From Anaerobiospirillum sp. NML120448 (GTDB taxonomy: Bacteria > Pseudomonadota > Gammaproteobacteria > Enterobacterales > Succinivibrionaceae), in the NCBI RefSeq assembly GCF_023050945.1, contig NZ_JALKIM010000033.1, positions 1-38,226 of the forward strand: DNA of 38,226 bases, in the 5' to 3' direction. The notes beneath the pieces are model-generated. The model worked only from the letters and a program-made list of their open reading frames with translations. It was not told where the DNA came from and searched no databases. A program made the position numbers and the translations under genes. Shown here piece by piece: positions 1 through 6,595 of the stretch. Each line of letters opens with the position of its first letter. The stretch's first letter is position 1.

Positions 1-188
1 TCCGCACCACTGACATCACCGGTTCTATCGACTTAGGTGAGGGTGTAGAGATGGTTATGCCAGGTGATAACACCAAGATGACCGTTACCTTAATTCACCC
101 AGTTGCTATGGCTGCTGGTGAGCGCTTTGCGATCCGTGAGGGTGGCCGTACCGTAGGTGCTGGTGTTGTTTCCAACATCATTGAGTAA
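1..188 (+). CDS. tuf: Elongation factor Tu, 3' end (partial)
   Basis: The reading frame is open from the window edge (first full codon at base 3) to TAA at 186-188. It encodes the end of EF-Tu domain 3: [20 protein letters not shown], then the [20 protein letters not shown] stretch and a [10 protein letters not shown] terminus. EF-Tu is the GTPase that delivers aminoacyl-tRNA to the ribosomal A site. A second tuf copy begins at 37881 in the same direction, so this copy occupies the tufB-like position upstream of secE. An intrinsic terminator follows 38 bases after the stop. The identification rests on near identity to E. coli EF-Tu over the visible 60 residues. Confidence 0.98.
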   Translation, partial: RTTDITGSIDLGEGVEMVMPGDNTKMTVTLIHPVAMAAGERFAIREGGRTVGAGVVSNIIE

Positions 189-226
189 TTTTTACTTTAA
201 GTAAAAATTAGGTTAGCTTAGCTAAC

Positions 227-267
227 AAAAAAAGCCGCAACATCCTTTATGATGCTGCGGTTTTTTT
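227..267 (+). terminator. Rho-independent terminator of the upstream tuf
   Basis: The arms CCGCAACATC and GATGCTGCGG pair with one internal mismatch around a short loop, preceded by seven A and followed by seven T. It lies 38 bases after the tuf stop and should separate tuf from secE-nusG. Confidence 0.88.
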
Positions 268-339
268 ATCACTTTTTATAAAATTGAAATTTCTCTACTC
301 TAAAGTCGCCTGATTATCCCCTAAATAAAGCTTTTTAGG

Positions 340-368
340 TTGACTAATGATATTGGATCGGGTATTTT
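340..368 (+). promoter_or_regulatory. Sigma-70-type promoter for secE-nusG
   Basis: TTGACT (340-345) and TATTTT (363-368) are separated by 17 bp, between the tuf terminator and secE. Transcription would start near 375 and leave a leader of roughly 145 nt. No tRNA-Trp gene, which precedes secE in E. coli, is visible between 189 and 521. Confidence 0.6.
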
Positions 369-521
369 TCTACATTTTAGAAAGTTGGATCTTTCTTTTT
401 GTGTCTAGCAAGGGCACCTTGATGCAGATAGGCTATCTTGTTACTTTATGTAGCTCAGATTAGCGGTAGTTATTTTGCTAGGCTAAGCGATCAATTGTGG
501 CGATATCGTCAGGATTTTCTC

Positions 522-1058
522 ATGAGCGAAAATAAGAATGGAAAGCAGGTTAACGCTGCTAATTCCAAAAAAGAAAAGACAGCAAATGCTGTTGCCAAGA
601 ATAAGAAAACCGATCTTAAAGTAGCCGACGCTAAAAAGAATGAGGTTAAGAAGGTAGAGCCTAAGAAGAATGTTAAGGCTGTTCCAAGCGCTAACCCATT
701 TGATAAGCTCTTATGGTTACTTTCTTTTGCCTTATTAGCAGCTGCTGTAGGCGGTAACTACTACTACACCCAATTCATCATGATTGATGAGAGCTCTTTA
801 GCTCGTTTAGGCCGTGTAGCTATTGTAATTGTAACCATCTTAGCTGGTTTAGCTGTAGTATTATTTACTAACAAAGGCAAGAAATTATTGGCTTTTGGTA
901 GAGACTCTTATACAGAATTACGTAAAGTAGTTTGGCCAGCCCGTAATGAGGCTATGCAGACTACAGCCATTGTTTTCGTTGCTGTAGTATTAGTAAGTTT
1001 ATTCTTATACGTCTGCGATTTAGCTTTCTTACAAATCGTGCGCTTAATTACTCTCTAA
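522..1058 (+). CDS. secE: Preprotein translocase subunit SecE with Lys-rich N-terminal extension
   Basis: SecE is the small essential subunit of the SecYEG channel in the inner membrane; its amphipathic helix and last membrane segment clamp SecY. The 178-residue product has three predicted membrane segments, about residues 62-82, 98-116 and 147-172, as in the three-segment E. coli protein. The conserved motif YTELRKVVWPARNEA (about 130-144) precedes the last segment. The start at 522 is chosen because an AGGA ribosome-binding site lies 7 bases upstream; the frame is open further upstream but without such a site. The first roughly 55 residues are a Lys/Ala/Asn/Val-rich, low-complexity cytoplasmic tail that E. 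coli SecE (127 residues) lacks. nusG follows after 19 bases, the usual secE-nusG pair. Confidence 0.96.
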   Translation: MSENKNGKQVNAANSKKEKTANAVAKNKKTDLKVADAKKNEVKKVEPKKNVKAVPSANPFDKLLWLLSFALLAAAVGGNYYYTQFIMIDESSLARLGRVAIVIVTILAGLAVVLFTNKGKKLLAFGRDSYTELRKVVWPARNEAMQTTAIVFVAVVLVSLFLYVCDLAFLQIVRLITL

Positions 1059-1077
1059 ATAGAGCAAGGTGATCTTA

Positions 1078-1866
1078 ATGTCTGATTTAGAAAACAAGGT
1101 AGAAGAGCAAGAAGTACCAATGGAATTAGATGCTCCAATGCTTGATGATGTAGCATCTGATGAGGCTCCTTTTTTAGCTGATGATGATCTTAATGCTCCT
1201 GAGAGTCAAAATGCTCCTGAGGAAGAGGCTCCTAAAGCTAAAGGCAAGAAGTCTGCAAAGGATAAGAAAAAGCCTGTTATCGATTTAAAGACTCGTATTG
1301 AAAAGCCAGAGCCTAAAGATCCTAGCGAAATTCCAATGAAGTGGTACTTTGTTCAGGCTTTCTCTGGTTTTGAACAGCGTGTTGCTCAAGCTTTGCAAGA
1401 GCGTATTAAGATTCACCAAATGGAAGAGTATTTTGGTGACATTTTAGTGCCAAAAGAGCGTGTCAAGGACATCAAGGATGGTAAGCGTCGTGATAGCGAG
1501 CGCAAGTTCTTCCCTGGCTATGTAATGGTTCAGATGAAGATGACCTCTGATTCTTGGCAGTTAGTTAAGCACACCGAGCGTGTACTTGGTTTTATTGGTG
1601 GTACTCCAGACCGTCCATTACCAATTAAAGATCACGAAGCAAACCTTATTTTAGAGCGTCTTAAGGAGACCTCTGGTAGTGCTCGTCCTAAGACCTTATT
1701 TGAGGTTGGTGAGTGTGTACGTGCGACCGAAGGTGCCTTTAAGGACTTCTCTGGTACTGTTGAAAAGGTTGACTACGAGAAGAATCGCTTAACTGTTTCT
1801 ATTGCTATTTTCGGACGTGCAACTCCAGTTGAGTTAGAGTTTAATCAAGTAGAAAAAGAGTCTTAA
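1078..1866 (+). CDS. nusG: Transcription termination/antitermination factor NusG with long N-terminal extension
   Basis: NusG binds RNA polymerase through its NGN domain, suppresses pausing, and couples polymerase to ribosomal protein S10 or to Rho through its KOW domain. The NGN domain starts about residue 87 ([13 protein letters not shown]) and contains the hallmark [13 protein letters not shown]. The C-terminal KOW region contains [20 protein letters not shown] and [12 protein letters not shown], all closely E. coli-like. The protein is 262 residues against 181 in E. coli. The surplus lies before the NGN domain: about 50 acidic residues followed by a Lys-rich stretch. An AAGGTGA site 5 bases upstream supports ATG 1078; a GTG at 1069 overlaps that site and was not chosen. 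A terminator directly follows, so nusG is not co-transcribed with rplK. Confidence 0.97.
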   Translation: MSDLENKVEEQEVPMELDAPMLDDVASDEAPFLADDDLNAPESQNAPEEEAPKAKGKKSAKDKKKPVIDLKTRIEKPEPKDPSEIPMKWYFVQAFSGFEQRVAQALQERIKIHQMEEYFGDILVPKERVKDIKDGKRRDSERKFFPGYVMVQMKMTSDSWQLVKHTERVLGFIGGTPDRPLPIKDHEANLILERLKETSGSARPKTLFEVGECVRATEGAFKDFSGTVEKVDYEKNRLTVSIAIFGRATPVELEFNQVEKES

Positions 1867-1892
1867 TCTTTAAGTTTCTTTTTAAATTGATA

Positions 1893-1927
1893 AAAAGGGA
1901 TGGTTCCTCTAGGGCCATCCTTTTTTA
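1893..1927 (+). terminator. Rho-independent terminator of secE-nusG
   Basis: GGATGG (1898-1903) pairs with CCATCC (1915-1920), with extra inner pairing, flanked by A and T runs. It lies 30 bases after the nusG stop and marks the left edge of the arabinofuranoside block. Confidence 0.88.
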
Positions 1928-1956
1928 TTTGTTATTAATGCAAAATTGCAGCAATA

Positions 1957-1978
1957 AAATGTGAGATAGAACACATAA
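1957..1978 (+). promoter_or_regulatory. CRP-like binding site upstream of the DUF4432 gene
   Basis: The core is TGTGA-N6-ACACA with AAA before and T after, close to the CRP consensus (TGTGA-N6-TCACA with flanking AAA/TTT). It is centred about 108 bp before the chosen ATG. Downstream are several TTGCAA repeats (2002-2007, 2020-2025) and a near-palindrome of TGCAA and TTGCA at 1939-1950. The basal promoter is not clear; TATAGT (1991-1996) is one possible -10 box. Confidence 0.5.
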
Positions 1979-2075
1979 TAATGTTTAAATTATAGTTAAA
2001 CTTGCAACAGTTGAAATTTTTGCAATTTATTGCACAGATATTTTAGTTAAACAAAGCTTAATGTGTGTGGTCATC

Positions 2076-3095
2076 ATGGATAAACTTGCTTATTGTGGTC
2101 ATTCTTACCAGCTATATGGTGTAGAAGAGCAGCGCTTAGTTGGCGGACGTGCTGATGGTATGAGAGTACTAGAGGTAAAAAATGGCAGAGGCTTACAATT
2201 TACCATTTTGCTCGATAGAGGCTGTGGCATTGCTCGTTTATCTTATTTAGGTAGTAATTGTTCTTTTATGTCAGCATCTGGTTTACGTCGTCCTGAGTAC
2301 TTTGATCGTGAAGTTGGTGCTCAAGGCTTTTTACGTAACTTCCATGCTGGCTTTTTAACTACTTGCGGTATCTTTAACGTAGGTGTGCCTTGTGTTGATG
2401 ATGGCGAACAAACCTATTTACACGGCGATCTTGATAATACTCCATCAGAAAATCACAGCCATTATGTAGGCGATGATGGTAATTTACATATTGAGTGCAC
2501 TATTTTAATTGAGCAGATTTTCTACCATAAGGTAGTAATGAAGCGTCACTTTACTGTGGGCTTAAATTCAGACTTTATTCGTATTAACGACGTTTTTGAA
2601 AATACTGGCTCCACTACCTGTCCAATGATGGTGCTCTATCATATGAATATGGGCTATCCATTATTAGATGAGGATTCCCAATTATTCATTAACTCTACCT
2701 CTCATAAGGGCCGCACTCCATTAGCCTGCCAAGATGAAGCTAATTGGAATAAGATGTGCGCTCCTGAACACAATTATGAAGAGCGTTGCTACTATCATAG
2801 TTTTGATAACAAGGATAAGGCTGTAGCTGCTATTTATCAGCCAAAGATTGATCTTGGTTTAGCTATCAACTTTGATCCTAAGAATTTACCTTTCTTTACC
2901 CAATGGAAGCAAATGGGCTATCGTGACTATGCTCTAGGTTTAGAGCCTGGTAATAGCCACTGTGACGGCAGAGATAAGATGCGTGCTGAGGGCAAATTAC
3001 AATTTTTAAATCCTGGCCAAAAGGCTTCTTTTGCTGTTGAAGTACAACTCTTTAAGGGTAACAACTCTTTTGATGCTATCAAGTCTCAATACTAA
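2076..3095 (+). CDS. DUF4432 / aldose 1-epimerase-like protein
   Basis: The product of about 339 residues resembles the DUF4432 family, which has the galactose-mutarotase (aldose 1-epimerase) beta-sandwich fold. Visible landmarks are VLYHMNMGYPLL in the middle and the C-terminal LEPGNSHCDGRDKMRAEG, a carbohydrate-binding face in this superfamily. Members are thought to interconvert sugar anomers or isomers and often sit beside sugar catabolic genes. Here the context is a GH127 beta-L-arabinofuranosidase and a sugar symporter, so processing of released L-arabinose is a reasonable inference. No signal peptide is seen. The start is uncertain: ATG 2076 (MDKLAYCGH) is chosen, but ATG 2061 adds five residues and neither has a strong ribosome-binding site. 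A CRP-like site upstream and a strong terminator downstream make it a single-gene unit. Confidence 0.8.
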   Translation: MDKLAYCGHSYQLYGVEEQRLVGGRADGMRVLEVKNGRGLQFTILLDRGCGIARLSYLGSNCSFMSASGLRRPEYFDREVGAQGFLRNFHAGFLTTCGIFNVGVPCVDDGEQTYLHGDLDNTPSENHSHYVGDDGNLHIECTILIEQIFYHKVVMKRHFTVGLNSDFIRINDVFENTGSTTCPMMVLYHMNMGYPLLDEDSQLFINSTSHKGRTPLACQDEANWNKMCAPEHNYEERCYYHSFDNKDKAVAAIYQPKIDLGLAINFDPKNLPFFTQWKQMGYRDYALGLEPGNSHCDGRDKMRAEGKLQFLNPGQKASFAVEVQLFKGNNSFDAIKSQY

Positions 3096-3197
3096 AACCA
3101 TTTAAGCTATCGAGTACTGTGGAAGTCTTAATGCAACACTACTCAAATTTTGAGTAGCTAGACTTCCTATATAGTGTGCTTTTCCTAATTAGTCATC

Positions 3198-3241
3198 AAG
3201 GTCTATGGACAATATTGCCCATAGACCTTTTATTTTTTTTT
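3198..3241 (+). terminator. Rho-independent terminator of the DUF4432 gene
   Basis: A perfect 11-bp stem, AAGGTCTATGG (3198-3208) with CCATAGACCTT (3219-3229), has a 10-nt loop and a long T-rich tail. Confidence 0.88.
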
Positions 3242-3283
3242 GAGCAAGGCCACCGCAGTAAAAGAGAGCGCATGCTAGCGCAT

Positions 3284-3351
3284 GGCGCTAGCTGGTGCTA
3301 GCTGGCGCAAGCTGGCGCTTGCCTGCGCAGAGCAAGCCCAAGCCCAAGCCC
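3284..3351. repeat. GC-rich short tandem repeats
   Basis: Four 10-bp units follow each other: GGCGCTAGCT, GGTGCTAGCT, GGCGCAAGCT and GGCGCTTGCC (3284-3323), then a partial TGCGC. Three copies of AAGCCC follow at 3334-3351. The patch is far more GC-rich than its surroundings. It is noncoding and lies between the DUF4432 terminator and the end of the AraC-type gene. Confidence 0.8.
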
Positions 3352-3407
3352 AGACTATGGCCTAAAGCTCAAGGATGTAGCTTTGAGCTTTGGGGGATTG
3401 CTTGGGA

Positions 3408-4622
3408 TTAGCTGTATGCAGATAGGGTGGTGGTGGTGCGAAATTGGCTTGGGGTGAGGCCTGTGATAGCTTTAAATTTTGATGAAAAATGGCTTTTATT
3501 GGCAAAGCAGAGTAAATTAGCAATATCTTTGACAGGTTCGTTGGTGTATTGCAATAGCTCTTTGGCCTGCTTTATTTTTTCTTGCATGATGTATTGAGAC
3601 AGCTTAATGCCCATACTTTTCTTAAAGCTGTACTCTAAGTGTTCAGGAGAAACATTTAGGTTGGTTGCTAAGTATTTCACAGTGCATTTAATAAAAAGCG
3701 AGCGTGAGATTAAGCTTATGGCATTGTTAACCAAAGGTGGCGGCGTAGAGGTAATAGAGTCTTTGTACTCTCGTACCATAGTGGCAAATGATTTAGCTAC
3801 TAAAGGACGCAATTCAAGACATTGCTCTACGGTTAAGCACTCTTCGGCAGCCATGAAAAATTTATCTGATAAGGCATAAGCCTTTTCAGGTAAGATGCCT
3901 GCTTTGATCGCTGTACGTGAACTTAAAGCATTAAGATTGTGTACATGATTTTTCATAGAGCGCAAAGGAGTAGGGCCTAATACACCAAATTTACCTTGCT
4001 TGGGAATTTTAAAAGCTCGATCTACTTTAGCTATATCGCCCTGCGCTATGGCATCTAAAATAGCAATTTCGTAGCGGTATTGATTGTGAGGAGCTTTAAG
4101 CTTTACCTCTTGAGCAATCTTCTTAAGATTATTAGGGATATAAGCCTCAGCTTCTTGGTAAAGCTCATTTTCATCCTCTGAAGGCATTTCATCGTGGACA
4201 ACAATTTGTCCTACCATTTGGAGCCATAAATTGGCAGAGCGAATTTTCATACCCCAAATATTTGCTCTTTCATTACTAGATGGTAGTTCTTTAGTTAATA
4301 TCTGAGGCTCTCTAATAGGCCCTAATACTACTAAGCTTTTATCAGGTAGTCTTACAGCGCCATAACTATCAGCGCTTGTAATTTCTAATATATCGCCTAT
4401 ATAGAGATTTACATTTTTGGCAAAGTTAAAAGCGTTGCGTATGTGGTTGTTGTGCTGATCTTGGTTTTGTTTATGGGGAGTTAGCACCAATAACACAGCA
4501 TCAGGAGTAAAGATTTTTTCCTCTTGTCCATCATTATGCTGGCGGGTAACGGTAGCTTTGAAGCGATAAATAGGAATGTTGATAGCGGCAAAAAGACCGT
4601 GAAGATACTGATCATAGAGCAT
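3408..4622 (-). CDS. AraC-family transcriptional regulator
   Basis: The 404-residue product ends in a typical AraC/XylS double helix-turn-helix, roughly the last 100 residues. It includes HLEYSFKKSMGIKLSQYIM, then IKQAKELLQYTNEPVKDIAN and FSSKFKAITGLTPSQFR. The central part contains a segment (SMKNHVHNLNALSSRTAIKA and following) found in a class of AraC regulators of sugar genes; the N-terminal part presumably senses the ligand. The start at 4622 is preferred: GGGGA lies 6 bases upstream, whereas the longer frame begins with a TTG at 4652. It is divergent from the symporter gene, whose promoter carries AraC-type half-sites, so it is probably the local activator responding to an arabinoside. 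The ligand is inferred from context only. Confidence 0.9.
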   Translation of the reverse strand: MLYDQYLHGLFAAINIPIYRFKATVTRQHNDGQEEKIFTPDAVLLVLTPHKQNQDQHNNHIRNAFNFAKNVNLYIGDILEITSADSYGAVRLPDKSLVVLGPIREPQILTKELPSSNERANIWGMKIRSANLWLQMVGQIVVHDEMPSEDENELYQEAEAYIPNNLKKIAQEVKLKAPHNQYRYEIAILDAIAQGDIAKVDRAFKIPKQGKFGVLGPTPLRSMKNHVHNLNALSSRTAIKAGILPEKAYALSDKFFMAAEECLTVEQCLELRPLVAKSFATMVREYKDSITSTPPPLVNNAISLISRSLFIKCTVKYLATNLNVSPEHLEYSFKKSMGIKLSQYIMQEKIKQAKELLQYTNEPVKDIANLLCFANKSHFSSKFKAITGLTPSQFRTTTTLSAYS

Positions 4623-4744
4623 CACTTTTCCCCAATAATTACATAAAGACAAGATTAGTTATAGCAATTTAATATTAACTGAACTGCTGTCATGAGATTC
4701 TTGTCTGAGATCACAAATTTAGCTCAACGTAATTTTTAAGATGT

Positions 4745-4782
4745 ATTACGTAAATTTCACAAACAATTACGAAAAATAGTTT
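4745..4782 (+). promoter_or_regulatory. Candidate AraC-family operator: two half-sites 21 bp apart
   Basis: ATTACG occurs at 4745-4750 and 4766-4771, exactly 21 bp apart in the same orientation, and the similarity continues with AAA and T downstream. As 17-bp half-sites they would span 4745-4761 and 4766-4782, the second just reaching the -35 box at 4781. This matches the class II geometry of AraC activators. An inverted ATTACG copy (CGTAAT) lies at 4728-4733, towards the regulator gene, and could serve autoregulation. Confidence 0.55.
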
Positions 4783-4809
4783 GTGTAGATATTGGGATTT
4801 GTCTTTATT
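4781..4809 (+). promoter_or_regulatory. Promoter for the sugar symporter gene
   Basis: TTGTGT (4781-4786), 17 bp and TTTATT (4804-4809) place the start of transcription near 4816, 27 bases before the ATG. Both boxes are weak, as expected for a promoter that needs an activator; the candidate AraC-type sites adjoin the -35 box. Confidence 0.45.
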
Positions 4810-4842
4810 GTTTGCTTTGTATGTTGTTTTTAGGGGTTTGCT

Positions 4843-6219
4843 ATGTCTGATATCTCTTCTGGCGCAGCTGTTAAAAATAATGGCTATGTGACTGATTTTA
4901 AGGGCCGTGCATCGTTCTTCTTAACTGATTTTTGCGGTAACTTATTATTCTGTATTATTGGTAGCTATCTTTTATATTTCTATACTGACGTTTTTGGTCT
5001 ACCAGTAACTGTAACTGGTATTTTGCTACTACTTACTCGTATTTTAGATGCTATTGATGCTCCTATTTGGGGTTCTATTGTTGATCATACAAACTCTAAG
5101 TATGGTCGTAGCCGTCCTTGGTTCTTATGGTTGGCAATACCTTTTGCCGTTTCTATGTGGTTGACCTTTACCACTCCATCTTTCTTATCAGAGACAGGTA
5201 AGATTGTTTACGCAGTCTTTACTTATTTAATTGCTGGTATTGTCTATTCTGGTGTTCAGACAGCTATTACCTCCATTTTGCCAAATTTAAGCTCTAACCA
5301 TGATGAGCGTATGATTTTAAATACCTTCCGCATGGCTGGTGGCTCAGTAGGTGCCTTTATTTCCATGACCTTTACTTTACCTTTAGTAAAGCTCTTAGGC
5401 CAAGGAGATGATCAATTAGGCTTCTCCTTAACTGTAGGCATGTTTGGCATTGTAGTTGTAATCTTATTGTTCTTTGCCTTCCGTCACTTACGTGAGCAAA
5501 ATGTTGAGCGCAATGAGTCTATTCCTTTTAAAGATTCTTTAAAGGCTATTAAGAACAATTGGCCATGGATCATCTTAGTATCTGTAAACCTTATTGTTTG
5601 GATTTGTATTAGCGTTAGACAGGGTACTGTAATTTTCTACGCTAAATATGTGCTTAACAATGAAGATATTACTGCCTTATTAAACGGTATTTTAACTATC
5701 ACCTGTTTAGTTTCTTTCTTAACCATGGCTTTCATTGTTAAGTTTACTAAGAAGTTTGGTGCCATGATTTTAGGTGCCATTATGGTGATTGTAAGCCATG
5801 TAGGTATGTACTTATCTGGTGATAGCTTAGCTTTATTAATTCTTTGTTGGACTATTGGTGCTTTTGGCCAGGGACTTATTTGTGCTATGCCTTTTGGCAT
5901 GCTTGCTGATACCGTTGACTATGGTGAGTACTCAAGTGGCGTGCGTGCTGCTGGCTTATTAACAGCTATTGGTTCTGCTCTATGTATTAAGGGCGGCTCT
6001 GGTGTTGGTGCCTTTATTCCAACTTACATTATGGGTTCTTATGGCTATGAGGCTAACGCTGTTCAAACTGCTGAAAGTCTCTATGGCATTACTATGTCCT
6101 TTATTTGGGTACCTGTAGTGTTAAGTATCTTTATTGCTGTGCCAATGATGTTATACGCCCGTTTTGAGGCTCAGGAGCACGATATTGTTCGTGCTCTTCA
6201 AGAGCGTGCTAAAGCTTAA
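4843..6219 (+). CDS. GPH-family sugar:cation symporter
   Basis: The 458-residue, very hydrophobic protein should have about 12 membrane segments. It belongs to the glycoside-pentoside-hexuronide (MelB/XynP-like) family within the major facilitator fold. Diagnostic stretches are FFLTDFCGNLLFCIIGSYLL near the N-terminus, RILDAIDAPIWGSIVDHTNS (family motif with acidic cation-site residues) and KYGRSRPWFLW in the first cytoplasmic loop. The later AFGQGLICAMPFGMLADTVD and YGEYSSGVRAAG are also typical. AGGGG 6 bases upstream supports the start. Between a divergent AraC-type regulator and a cytoplasmic GH127 enzyme, it probably imports arabinofuranose-containing di- or oligosaccharides with H+ or Na+. 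The substrate is inferred. Confidence 0.9.
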   Translation: MSDISSGAAVKNNGYVTDFKGRASFFLTDFCGNLLFCIIGSYLLYFYTDVFGLPVTVTGILLLLTRILDAIDAPIWGSIVDHTNSKYGRSRPWFLWLAIPFAVSMWLTFTTPSFLSETGKIVYAVFTYLIAGIVYSGVQTAITSILPNLSSNHDERMILNTFRMAGGSVGAFISMTFTLPLVKLLGQGDDQLGFSLTVGMFGIVVVILLFFAFRHLREQNVERNESIPFKDSLKAIKNNWPWIILVSVNLIVWICISVRQGTVIFYAKYVLNNEDITALLNGILTITCLVSFLTMAFIVKFTKKFGAMILGAIMVIVSHVGMYLSGDSLALLILCWTIGAFGQGLICAMPFGMLADTVDYGEYSSGVRAAGLLTAIGSALCIKGGSGVGAFIPTYIMGSYGYEANAVQTAESLYGITMSFIWVPVVLSIFIAVPMMLYARFEAQEHDIVRALQERAKA

Positions 6220-6595
6220 AACATGAGCCGAGCACAGAGGCTATAAACACTGTGCACCATAGTCTGCTTAATGTGACTAAAGGTAAAGGCAGAAGTCCTA
6301 AAGTAAGGTGATGTTGCTATTTCTGCCTGTGGCTCTTTTTTTAGTACTTGATTGTTAAGTGGTAGTAAAGAAAGAGCAAGCCAATCATGGCTTGGTAATT
6401 ACGAGACTCATTCTATGCCGCGCAATGGTGGTATTTGCGTGTTGAGCTGGTAATTTTAAAAGCCATGTTCTTCTTAGCTAAGTTGATAGGAACAACAGCG
6501 AAAGTTTTCACATAAGGCTATTGCTGTATCGCTTAGCTAAGATATTGGCACTTTAAATCTAAGTGTTTGTAAGTTAGTTGTAAGGTATGTTTGTT
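6220..6595. other. Gap between symporter and GH127 genes
   Basis: No gene is visible in these 376 bases. The first part holds a terminator-like structure (listed separately). The rest contains one ATTACG word (about 6399-6404) without the 21-bp partner seen at the symporter promoter. I see no convincing promoter for the GH127 gene, so readthrough from the symporter promoter remains possible. Confidence 0.5.
6288..6342 (+). terminator. Possible terminator after the symporter gene
   Basis: GGCAGAA (6288-6294) pairs with TTCTGCC (6321-6327), and seven T follow at 6335-6342. An outer pair GAGCC (6225-6229) with GGCTC (6331-6335) would close a longer structure ending directly at the T run. The gap between the inner stem and the T run makes it weaker than the other terminators here; partial attenuation before the GH127 gene is a possible role. 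Confidence 0.4.

Larger units (their letters stand above)
3096..3407. other. Intergenic region with hairpins and GC-rich tandem repeats
   Basis: This lies between two converging genes. It holds a nested inverted repeat at 3121-3167 (outer arms GGAAGTCT and AGACTTCC, inner arms CTACTCAAA and TTTGAGTAG), the terminator at 3198-3241, two short tandem repeats at 3284-3351 (listed separately), and an inverted repeat AAAGCTCAA/TTGAGCTTT at 3364-3391. The last lies just past the 3' end of the regulator but has no T run on either strand. Confidence 0.6.

Noticed and set aside
189-521. Search for a tRNA-Trp gene between tuf and secE
   Set aside because: No T-loop or acceptor pairing of a tRNA was found; only the terminator and a promoter are supported.
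3607-3879. 90-codon open frame opposite the AraC-type regulator
   Set aside because: It lies wholly inside the regulator in antisense and shows no independent coding signs.
4690-4720. Possible CRP site near TCTGAGATCACA in the divergent control region
   Set aside because: Only the right half-site fits; the left half does not match at the required spacing.
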